64,000 bases of DNA from Phaseolus vulgaris (lineage: Eukaryota; Streptophyta; Magnoliopsida; Fabales; Fabaceae). Below, in pieces: positions 1 to 9,521 of the stretch. The first letter of the stretch is position 1. Every line of letters begins with the position of its first letter. A model generated the notes under the pieces. That model was not told the DNA's origin and did not search any database. It saw only the letters and a program-made list of their open reading frames with translations. The stretch covers positions 2,204,118-2,268,117 of the forward strand of contig NC_023757.2 in the NCBI RefSeq assembly GCF_000499845.2. Reading direction: 5' to 3'. A program made the translations under genes and the position numbers.

Positions 1-591
1 GTTGCATTCTTCACGAGCCTTGATGTTCTTGCTAACCTTCTTTCAATCTCCACTCTCTTCTTGTTCAGTCTTGTGGCACTGGCCTTGTTGGTTCGCCGCT
101 ACTGTGCAAGAGGGGTGGCTACACAAGCCAACATAGTGAAGTTCGTTCTCTGCATTGCTCTCATATTGGGTTCTTCTGTTGCCTCAGCTGTTTATTGGGC
201 CAACACCACAAAATGGGTTGGTTACACAATCATGGTGCCGCTTTGGCTCCTGGGAACAGTGGGGATTTGGCTTTTGGTGCCAATGACGAAGAAGCCAAAA
301 GTTTGGGGTGTGCCACTGGTGCCATTCTTGCCATCAGCTTCCATTGGCATCAATGTTTTCCTTCTGGGGTCGTTGGACAAGGCTTCGTTTAGAAGATTTG
401 GATTCTGGACTGCGATTTTGCTGGTGTATTACCTCTTTGTGGGATTGCATGCCTCTTATGACATGGCACAGATACTGAAGAAGGAGAGAGTGGAGAGCAT
501 GAGTGAGTCAAAGTTGGATGAAGAAAATGTTGTTCCATCTCTCACAGAGTCTGCTACAAAAAATGAAGATCATAATAATATAAACAATTGA
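1..591 (+). CDS. Cationic amino acid transporter (CAT family), 3' end only
   Basis: The frame is open from the first base of the window, so this is the C-terminal 196 residues of a larger protein; the stop is TGA at 589-591. It shows about five hydrophobic segments: one containing LSISTLFLF, one around IVKFVLCIALIL, one around GYTIMVPLWLLGTVGIWLL, one containing PSASIGINVFLLGSL, and one containing WTAILLVYYLFVGLHASYD. The last two motifs are typical of the end of plant CAT proteins (APC superfamily), which move cationic and some other amino acids across plasma or vacuolar membranes. A short hydrophilic Ser/Glu/Asn-rich tail follows. The LVALALLVRRY segment suggests the CAT6/7-like branch, but this is only an impression. 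The N-terminal part lies outside the window. Confidence 0.85.
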   Translation, partial: VAFFTSLDVLANLLSISTLFLFSLVALALLVRRYCARGVATQANIVKFVLCIALILGSSVASAVYWANTTKWVGYTIMVPLWLLGTVGIWLLVPMTKKPKVWGVPLVPFLPSASIGINVFLLGSLDKASFRRFGFWTAILLVYYLFVGLHASYDMAQILKKERVESMSESKLDEENVVPSLTESATKNEDHNNINN

Positions 592-1690
592 TGTGGTTCA
601 TGTTTATCTTCCACTCTGTATGTATGTGATTATTGTTCGTGTGGAAATAAGGTTTGTTTTCTATGTGAAACCATCGTTTTCCAGAGGCAGAATTTATGTT
701 CAATTTGGATGGATCAACATGATGAAGAGTCCAATCTTTCTGTCAAGAATTCCTAAACACAGGTTCAAAAAAAGTGAACATTGCTAATAGTACAGGCTTA
801 GATGTTCTTCATATTGGTCATGAATGGTCGCATAATTTACTTCACGTTCCATCTGTAACAAAGAATTTTGCTCAGTATGTTAAAATTTCCTTTTTCTTAA
901 GGATAATGATGTTTATTTTGAATGTATCATATTGTAATGTGAAAACTCAGGGTAACCAATGATTTTGAATTATGAATTCCTTAACGAGTAGAGTTTGAAA
1001 TAATCTACAAAATTTTGTATCTAAAGTTGATACCATGTTGAGATCAAGCTTTTTTCAATTCGCCTGATTCTGCAGTAAAATGAAAAGAAGTGGTCGATAT
1101 TTAGTTCTTTCTTTGCAGGCAAGAAAAAATGTAAATAGTTTTTTTTGGATTCTATATCTATGGACCCAATACATCAATATCTCTTACTCAAATGTAACGA
1201 AATAGACGTATATATTAAGTATTATAATAGTTTTTCCTATAAGAGAATTAAGAACTGCAGATTTAATGGGTTTGACATCTTAAATATGTTTCAATCTTTA
1301 AATAATAATTCTACCTCCAATGAAAAATTTGCAGACAAGTCTTTTTCTTCTTGAAAATTGGATGGGCATTCATGACTAAAGACTTGTGGATGTCTCATAC
1401 ATTTTTCCTTCTCCTATTATGTTGCATGGGAACATATACCAATGTTTCAATAATGAACAACAAGTTTTGGTATCAATATTATTATTAAAATATTGCCATT
1501 AAACATGTTTCATAACTTGCAATTTGATATCAATATTATCATTACACGTGAAACTTGTAATTTGATATATTTTTCTCAGTTGATTAAATATCTAAATTGT
1601 GTAGCCACATTAACTAACAACCTTTGTGTGATATTGGATTGTATTTCAAGGACGATGATTGGAACCCTATTGGCTTCGTTTGATGGCATC
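592..1690. other. 3' UTR and intergenic DNA after the CAT gene
   Basis: The first few hundred bases are probably the 3' UTR of the CAT gene. Beyond that the DNA is AT-rich, with only short open frames that lack family likeness. I see no further gene here. Confidence 0.5.
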
Positions 1691-1800
1691 AAAAGCTTGT
1701 ATATGTCGGTTTTGATGTTTTGTATAAGGGTTGGGACACCCTTGAAGTGTCTTTTTTTATTTTATTTATTCTTTGCCGATAAAAAAAGCTTGCATATGTC
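1691..1800 (+). mobile_element. 5'-truncated LINE tail with target-site duplication
   Basis: A stretch of about 76 bp (1708-1783) ends in TTTGCCGATAAAAAAA, which resembles the 3' end of plant L1-type LINEs. It is flanked by a direct repeat: AAAAGCTTGTATATGTC at 1691-1707 and AAAAGCTTGCATATGTC at 1784-1800, 16 of 17 bases identical. A long direct repeat around a short A-tailed piece is what target-primed reverse transcription of a severely 5'-truncated LINE leaves behind. No coding capacity remains. Confidence 0.6.
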
Positions 1801-2608
1801 ATGCAACACATGATAAATTTTATCAAATAGTCAAGGTGCAACTCTATGTAATTAAGAGTGTACCAACTCAAACGTTATGATTAATTGTGATTTGTTCCAT
1901 CTGATTGATCTCCTTCTATAGAAGATAATTGATGTCATCTATAATAAAAAGGTCGATCAAAATGAAAATAACATTATTCTTGCAATTGTTAAGTAATGTT
2001 CGAGTTCTAATCTTGAAAACTTTGAACACTATTTGTATTCATGTTAGGAATGACACATATTTTATACATACATTTATAAATTTATTGTACACCGGAAAGC
2101 ACTTTATGTTTTATTTTCAGTTTTTTAACTCATTTTTTTTAGTAGTAATAAATTGGGTTCATATTTACTTTAATTTTTATTTCTTCAGTTAATATAACAT
2201 TTGTTTATTGCTTTGACCATAAATTTTTTCTAAAAATTATTTTTGGCTTATTTCAATTGTACTGGATTCCACATTTAGGGCTTAAAAAAGGACATGTGGT
2301 TTGTTGCATTGAAGTTCTATGCTATTTTCTACAATTTTTAGAAGTTAATGCAAAATTGCTGAACTTTTGTAAGAAACTCATATGAATTTGTTTTTATTTA
2401 AAATTTTGTAATTGAGCTTATGGACCTAATTAGAACCCACATTTAGGCTCATGTTTACTTCATGCTTTAGATTATATAGCCTAAATGTGCTTTAAACATG
2501 TAGAAAAAAAATAGTATATTTACTTTTCAATTTCAGAAATTGTTTCTTCATCTAATTTTCTCTCGTTTTCTTTTAATTTTTTAAATTGACTCTTCCTCTC
2601 ATTTGAAA
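1801..2608. other. AT-rich intergenic DNA
   Basis: Only short, compositionally biased open frames are present, such as a Phe/Ile-rich frame at 1929-2192. I see no supported gene or clear element. Confidence 0.5.
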
Positions 2609-2690
2609 TTGAAATTTGCAGTGGAACTCAAGTCCTTTCGGTGATCATAGAAACATTATTAACCACTAGACCATACAAATTATCATTTTT
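2609..2690 (-). mobile_element. tRNA-derived (SINE-like) remnant
   Basis: Read on the minus strand, the segment begins with a pol III A-box-like stretch (TGGTCTAGTGGTTA, about 2659-2672). About 30 bases later comes a weak B-box-like stretch (GACTTGAGTTCCACTGC). This spacing and the A-box wording resemble tRNA-Glu-type heads of plant SINEs. The cloverleaf cannot be completed, so it is not a functional tRNA gene. No target-site duplication was identified. Confidence 0.35.
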
Positions 2691-3498
2691 ATTATACTTA
2701 TTATTATTAATATAATTGACAATCCAAGTCCCTTATTATTATAATTTATCAATTCTTTTTCTCTTTATCTTGCTTTATCTCATCTATTTCTTTTAGTTTT
2801 GTCCTTTATAAGTTTTTATCCTCCGACTTCTTAGGTGTGTAATGTATTACTATTTTTTACTTGATACTTAGATTCAAGACATAGATTCTTGAAAGTTGAC
2901 TCTTTATTTAAAAGTTTAAGTAAATTGAGGGCATGCTTTATGAGTTTGGCTTCGATATATCCTATGAGTTTACTAAGTGTGAGTCACATAAAGTCCCTTT
3001 AATAAAAAACAAATGAAGTCTATTATTTACTAGATGTATAAGAAGCACAAAGCATGGATAAATGTTTTGTGACAAAGCTAAAGACTAAATACTAGATGCT
3101 TAAGAAAAAGTGAAAAACACATGAAAAAGTATTAAATGACCTTAAGAACAAATGATGAATCCAATGCAACATTGGATGACTAGAAGATCTTATACGTTTA
3201 AATAATAGCCTCGTAATTTTAAAATAAATCTTGACACACACATAATATATCGTTTGAACGATGTATGCTCATTTCAGTATAGTCAGATAATATAATTATT
3301 TGGATAAAATGTGTCTTTTTTTCTTAACAAAAATATAAAAGTTAAATATTTATAATAAAAACCTATAATAAAAAAACACACATAAATACACAACGAATCT
3401 TTTTATAATATCTATAAATAAAAATTTATAACAAATCTTTTCGTACTACAAGTTTATCATAAAATAGAAAAGAAAACAAAAGTACAAATGCTTAAAAG
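2691..3498. other. AT-rich intergenic DNA
   Basis: No gene, no long open frame and no recognised element. Confidence 0.5.
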
Positions 3499-4007
3499 AG
3501 AGGTGTACTGGTATGGCCGACCGACATGATGACGTGGTTCGGTCTCCCTGACCGAGTTGACCGAGACACACGCTGACGTGGCTCGGTCTCTTTGACCGAG
3601 CTGGCTGAGATACCACGCACAACCAGGCCAACCGACACATATAACCATTAATACTTAAACCAAGGTCAGTGAAGTTAAACTACCATTAAGAATTAGGTAA
3701 TGTAACCATAAGTGTGATCCATTTCACTAATAGGCCTAATGAGATAAGTCCATTAAAATAATATAAATAACACACATTTCAAGGAATAAGGTACGTCATT
3801 TATTACTGTGCACCTACCTGAGTGTCGATCACCCGTTTTACTAACTTGAGCCTTCTGCAGGTACCTCCCCCATTTGGCATTCACCTGAGACCGAGAGCCG
3901 AAGGAGAAAAGGATCCCAACAAAGCCCTAGCAACCTGCCCAACCGAAGGAAGAAGACAAAGACTTCAATAGTTCTCTAGGTCTCATCTCCCTAGCAGGAA
4001 CAAGAGG
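3499..4007. mobile_element. Solo LTR (499 bp) with 5-bp TSD
   Basis: The element runs from TGTACTGGTATGG at 3504 to CAGGAACA ending at 4002, so it has the TGT...ACA ends of an LTR. It is flanked by the direct repeat AGAGG (3499-3503 and 4003-4007). No second LTR or internal region is adjacent, so this is a solo LTR left by recombination. It is markedly richer in GC than its surroundings. It carries an internal near-tandem repeat (TGACGTGGTTCGGTCTC and TGACGTGGCTCGGTCTC, about 45 bp apart). A U5-like stretch with CCTTCTGCAGGTACC lies near 3850. The superfamily (Ty3 or Copia) cannot be decided without the internal part. Confidence 0.75.
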
Positions 4008-4223
4008 TGTATATATAATTTATCTATATAATATAGAATAACCTTTTTGAAGTTAATGCTCTTAGTGTTAGATTCATATGATTTTTTTAACATATAGTAA
4101 ATATAGTTTTTATACTAATTTTTAATGGACATAATTTTTTTATATATTATCTAAATTTGTGTTGGTTCTACTGGCTAAAGTGTAACTGTCAGAATAAAAA
4201 ATCCTTTCAGAACTAACATATAT

Positions 4224-4598
4224 TATTACAAGAAAATTATTAAATAAAAACTAATTTTAGATACAAAAAATAATTAGTTGTTACAGTGACTAAATTAGAT
4301 GTCATTTTATAAACTAAAAAAATTATTGGTTTCTAAATTAGTTTATATTATTGATAAATAGTTTCTAAATTGATATTTAATTAGCTACCAAAGTTTTTGC
4401 TACTAAATTTAGAATCTAAATAATAAAATATTGGTAGCTAATTAGATACCAATTTAAAAACTATTTATCAATATAAGAAATTAATTTAGAAATTAATAAT
4501 TTTTTTTAGTTTCTAAAATGGTCTCTAATTTAGTCATTATAGCAACTAATTATTTTTTTTTCTAAAATTGATTTTTATTTGATGATTTTCTTGTAGTT
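4224..4598. mobile_element. CACTA-type palindromic MITE, copy 1
   Basis: The ends are TATTACAAGAAAATTATT on the left and GATTTTCTTGTAGT on the right. The two halves are inverted copies of each other (TAATTAGTTG near the left end, CAACTAATTA near the right), so the whole element can fold into one long hairpin. The termini match the CACTACAAGAAAA ends of CACTA (En/Spm) transposons. The flanking 3-bp duplication is not perfect here. Confidence 0.75.
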
Positions 4599-5460
4599 TG
4601 TAGTGTATCTTATTAAATATATTTATTTTATGTAGTATATATCCTTATTAAATATACTTATTTTATATTTGCTAAAGATTTTATGTACGTATACTAATTT
4701 TTGTGTACCAAATAAACTGTGACAACACAGGTTCCTAGTCAAAATTTGATAATGTGATGCTTATAGGCGTAATTTATAGGTTGTTTAAATGCAGAGCCAA
4801 ATTGCTCTTAGACTTATCGAAGAACCAAACCAAGTACTATAATTTAATATGCAATATTCCATTATTTAATGAATTTCCATTTGAAATCATTAGAGTGGTC
4901 AATTTAATGTTTTAGAATTTTGATAATTCCTACAATACTCATTAATGAAACACCATTAAATTAGTGCATGATATGTTTATGGTATTAAAAAATCAACAAC
5001 CCAACAAATTAAGCAGGTGAGGTGTGAAAATAGGTTCTTGTTGGTGTCTATATCTAGAAGAACTTGTAGATAAGTATATATTTTTATTTTTGTCTTTCAA
5101 ATATTATAATTATATTATTATTTTAATCTCTTATGTGGTAGTAATTGTGGTCTCTCTTATTCTAATTTGGTCAATTATTGTATCAAATATGGTGGTTGTA
5201 CTAATTTAGTTCCTCAATTAATTGAAATTTATTGATGTCACCTACACCCACTTGATAAAGACTGAAATTGCACCTTTGTATATTCAGGAATAAAATATCT
5301 AATTGAATAATGCTTGAAAAAACCTAATTGGTACATCCAAAACCTACAAAAATAAAACGACATATTTATAATTCTTGAAATTTTTTTTTGCATAATTTGA
5401 ATATATAGAATATCAAAATTGTATAATATTGTTTTTGTATTAAAAACAAAAGAGTAAAAA
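4599..5460. other. AT-rich intergenic DNA
   Basis: Contains short Ile/Val-rich and Phe/Tyr-rich open frames without family likeness. No gene is supported. Confidence 0.5.
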
Positions 5461-5812
5461 ACTATTAAAAAAATTAATTTTATAGAAAAAAAATAATTAG
5501 TCACTGAACTAAATTAAATATTATTTTATAAACTAAAAAAATATTAATTTCTAAAATAGTTTCTATTATTAATAAAATTCATAAATTGGTATTTAATTAG
5601 GTATTAAAATTTTAGTTACCAACTTTAAAATTTAAATTAATTAGTAATTAAAACTTTGATAGATAATTATATACTAATTTATAAATATTTATAATATAAA
5701 CTACTTTATATATCAATATTTTTTTTTAATTTTTAAAATAGTATTTAATTTAATAATTAATTGTTTTTGTGTTTCTAAAATATTTTTTATTTAAAGATTT
5801 TTTTGTAGTTAA
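5461..5812. mobile_element. CACTA-type MITE, copy 2 (diverged)
   Basis: Same palindromic layout as the copy at 4224-4598, including AATAATTAGTCACTG in the left arm. The right end is TTTTTTGTAG at about 5800-5809. The left terminus is decayed and its position is approximate. Confidence 0.6.
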
Positions 5813-5928
5813 AGCAACACTTAAATATTTTTGTTTTCTTTTTCTAAACCCCATTATGATAAAATTGTGGCAGAAAATAAAACTATACCAGAAAGTGAAG
5901 GTGGGTTGGGTATGCTAAATTGCTTTTT

Positions 5929-6027
5929 AGAGCGTGTTTGGCTTTACACTTTGTAGACTAAGTGTGCTGCACTTTTGAATAAATTAATAACAAATTGTTC
6001 GTTTCATTCCAAACACATACTTGCTCT
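5929..6027. repeat. Possible small non-CACTA MITE
   Basis: The segment starts AGAGCGTGTTTGG and ends CCAAACACATACTTGCTCT. The two ends are inverted repeats of each other apart from a short indel. The size (about 99 bp) and the GTGTTTGG-type ends suggest a small TIR element, but no target-site duplication was confirmed. Confidence 0.3.
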
Positions 6028-6107
6028 TTGCCCTCATTTGTTCCTGCATGTTGTGGAGAAGAGGGGAGGGGGGTTTGGTCATTTTGGAAGGTTCCAATGA
6101 TAGATAC

Positions 6108-6731
6108 TAAAAAAATTCATTCATATAAATCAATTTTAGAGACAAAAAAATAATTAGTTATTATATTGATAAAATTAGATACTATTGTAGAGATTAAAAA
6201 ATTATTGGTATCTAAATTAGTTTCTATTATTGATAAATAATTTTTAAATTGGTATCGACTTATGTAGGAACTAATTGAAGGAAATAAGAAAAGACAAAAG
6301 TTCTATAAACTAATTGAATGTAATTGCACAAAATTGTAATACTGATCTGATTCATTTTGATTTACTCAATCATATATATAATAAAATTACAATTACCGAA
6401 AGCTATAAAATAAGAATACTAACATGTCTGGAAACTAACCATTAATGCAATATAACGGTAAAATAGTTGAAGGATAATAAAATCAGAATTAATAATAATA
6501 AAATCTGAATAACCAACAACTTAGATACCAACTTTAGAATTTAAATAATTGATAGTTAAAACTTAGGTAGGTAATTAGATACCAAATTAACTATTTATCA
6601 ATAATAAAAACTAATTTAGATACCAATAAATTTTTTAAGTTTATAAAATAATATCTAATTTAATTATTATAAAAATTAATAATTTTTTATTTTTAATATT
6701 AGTTTTTATCTAATGATTTTTTTTAGTAGTA
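6108..6731. mobile_element. CACTA-type MITE, copy 3, interrupted by about 250 bp
   Basis: The left arm (about 6108-6264) and right arm (about 6524-6731, ending in TTTTTTTTAGTAGT) belong to the same palindromic family as the copy at 4224. Between them, where other copies have a short loop, lies about 255 bp of unrelated sequence. Either something inserted into the MITE, or this is a longer ancestral version. Confidence 0.6.
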
Positions 6732-7353
6732 TTAGTTTCATGCAGAGTCAACCAAAGAAGAAAGCAAAAGTGTAACTTTTCAAACATGAAGTGAAAAATT
6801 CACACCCTTTGCCTAATATAATGTTTGAAAATGAAGCACTTCTAATTTGATGAGCCACCCATCAATTTTGACTTCACATTTGGACTTTAGTGTCTTATCA
6901 AACTTTAAATCCTTTTTATACATATAATATTTCTTCCTAATCTCACTTTTTCTTTCACTTTGAAAATATGTCACACTTTGTTCTTGAATTCCATGTTTAC
7001 TTTGTTTGAACTTTGGATGCACATTTCTGAATTTTGTGAAGAAAGATTGATTTGAACCTAAATCACTTTTCAACTACTCACAAAACCCTTTGGTGGTGAA
7101 ATTTAGAGTGTTTCAAAGATACCTGCAAGAAAAAGGTCAACCAATTTCACTGCACATGCCACAAGTGTATAGCTTCAAGATATGTTTGGATATATAATAA
7201 AAGTTATATCAATGAAAATGGAATGTGTGTGTGGGTGTGTTTGGTTTAGGTTTTCAAAAAATCCACACGTTTCATGAAATTAGGTCAAATCTTGTTTTGC
7301 ATAAGTGACAAATTTTAGCTCCTACTTTGAAGTTGATTGTAAAAACATAATAA
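6732..7353. other. Intergenic DNA
   Basis: Holds an 86-codon open frame on the minus strand (6813-7073) that is Lys/Ser-rich and matches nothing I recognise. No gene is supported. Confidence 0.45.
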
Positions 7354-7730
7354 AATACTAAAAAAATTATTAAATAAAAATTAATTTTCAAGACAAAAAT
7401 AATTAGTTGTTATATTAACTAAATTAAAGATATTTTAAAAATTATAAAAAATAGTTTTTAAATTAATTTTTATTATTATTAAATAGTTTTTGAATTTGTA
7501 TCTAATTAGCTACCAAAGTTTTTGTTACCAAATTTATAATATAAATAGGTGGTAGTTAAAACCTTGGTAGCTAAAGAAATATCAATTTAGAAACTCTTTA
7601 ACAATCATATAAACTAATTTAGAAACAAAATTTTTTTTAGTCTCTAAAATTGTATCTAATTTAATTAATATAGCAATTAATTATTTTTTATCTCTAAAAT
7701 TATTTTTTATTTGATAATTTTCTTTGTAGT
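7354..7730. mobile_element. CACTA-type MITE, copy 4
   Basis: Same palindrome, with AATAATTAGTTGTTAT in the left arm and GCAATTAATTATTT in the right arm. The right end is TTTCTTTGTAGT at about 7719-7730 and the left end is decayed. Confidence 0.65.
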
Positions 7731-8879
7731 TTTATTCAATTGAGACATGTTAATGGAGAGAGACAAATTTGATAAATATTCCTTGATAAACAGTTTTTTA
7801 TTTTTAATTTATCTTCAAATTTATTTCTCAAAAATATAATGCATTGAGAGGGTAGAGTTATTTTAGTAAAATTATTCTTAACAGGCATGAAAAAAAAATC
7901 ATGAATTATAGTTATTATGGGAAAGAATGACTTATGTACCTAGCAATTTAAATTTGTTTATTTGATTACGTTTTATATTTTTATAAACAAATATTTCACT
8001 ATATATTTATTTTCTTTTACAGTGTTCCCTGTATTTCATTTGAATAAAATTTGATCTTTCTGCGTTGGTGTTAGAAAATTTGTTTTGTTCCTCCGTGATT
8101 GGTGTTTGTGTTTGAAGAGATAAGATGAAATTAGGGTTGTTGAAACTTGCAACTCTTGTATTTTTCTCTTCCAAATCCCAATTTCTCTGCTTAATTTAGT
8201 GTTTTCCGTTTGCAACCAATCATAGAATGAACTATGCAATTAAAAGAGAACTAAGAAAGAAAATATTACAAAATACAGTAAATAATGTGATGATAAAAAG
8301 AGATTATCACATATAAAATGCTTTTCCATCTGAATCAAACTCTCCATCTGAATGAACTATAGGGAATATAGTATTTATATTTATTACGTTATCAGGAATA
8401 TGTGTATAGAAAAAACGTTACACTTTCCTTAAGTGGAATTGTTCATCGCTTGCGTTGCGCAGTACTGGGCTAAGATCAAAACTCATTGTGTTTTTGGGCC
8501 TATTAGGACGGTTCGCAGCCCATGCTAAACTCTTACGCTATCTCTTTTCCTAGATGGTCCCTCAATGAACTCGGTCAAATGTACAATAATCATAAAATAA
8601 AATTAGTTTATATATAAATTTTAATTTATAGAAGTTATATAAGAAAATTTTACTAATTAAACTTTCAGTGACTTTGGAAATATATAACACAAGCATTTCT
8701 TTTTTCTGAACAGAAATATTATTTAGGTTTTTTTGCTACATTACAAGATGAGAAATTTGTATAATAAGACTAGTAATGAAGGAGGTTAATCTTTTAACTG
8801 GTAGAACCTAATGATTATTATGTTAGTGTTTTGTTCTTTAGTGTAAAGCTAGGATCCTACTATACTTTGTAAATGATTG
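7731..8879. other. Intergenic DNA with a possible LTR-like stretch
   Basis: From about 8036 to 8570 the composition is less AT-rich and includes phrases such as GTTCGCAGCCCATGC. This looks like retroelement-derived DNA on the minus strand, but I could not define ends, a TSD or a coding remnant. No gene is supported. Confidence 0.3.
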
Positions 8880-9232
8880 AGAAATTTTAAAAACTAAAAA
8901 TAATAAAAATAAATAGTTGTTATATTAATAAAATTAGATACTATTTTAAAAATTAAAAAAATTATTAGTATCTAAATTAGTATTATTAATTAATAATTTT
9001 TAAATTAATATTTAATTAAATACTAATATTTTAGATATAAATTTTAGAATCTGAATAATTAGTAGCTAAAATTAAGTAGCTAATTAAGTACTAATTTAAA
9101 AATTATTTATCAATAAACTAATTTAAATACTAATAATATTTTAGTTTATAAAATAGTATCTAATTTAGTTTTTATATAAATTAATAATATTTTTGTTTTT
9201 AAAATTAATTTTTATTTAATGATTTTGTAGTA
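8880..9232. mobile_element. CACTA-type MITE, copy 5
   Basis: Palindromic arms of the same family. The right end is AATGATTTTGTAGT and the left end is degenerate. It lies about 290 bp upstream of the DUF4228 gene start, so it may fall within that gene's promoter region. Confidence 0.6.
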
Positions 9233-9521
9233 TTGTGTCTCATGAATAATATATATTGTTTATTGATAATTTTTTTAAAAATATTTAATATGAAAGATGT
9301 AGATAATTGAGTGTAAAATTACAGTGTAACAACCATATATTATTATTAATTTATGGATTATGATAAGATTTTCAAAGAGTGCCTTATTTTATTGACCAAA
9401 CATGGCATAAATCCACAACCACCCACAAACACAACCACCACCTCCCACATCTGTGACTCTTCTTCCACTACCCCCATTGTTATCATCTTCACCACCATCA
9501 ACCTCATTTCATAACATTCCA

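Noticed and set aside
2659..2672. Possible functional tRNA gene
   Set aside because: Only an A-box-like word is convincing. The cloverleaf arms do not pair and the B box is poor, so it was called a SINE-like remnant.
6813..7073. 86-codon minus-strand frame between two MITE copies
   Set aside because: Lys/Ser-rich, unrecognised and in intergenic repeat DNA. There is no supporting splice or promoter context.
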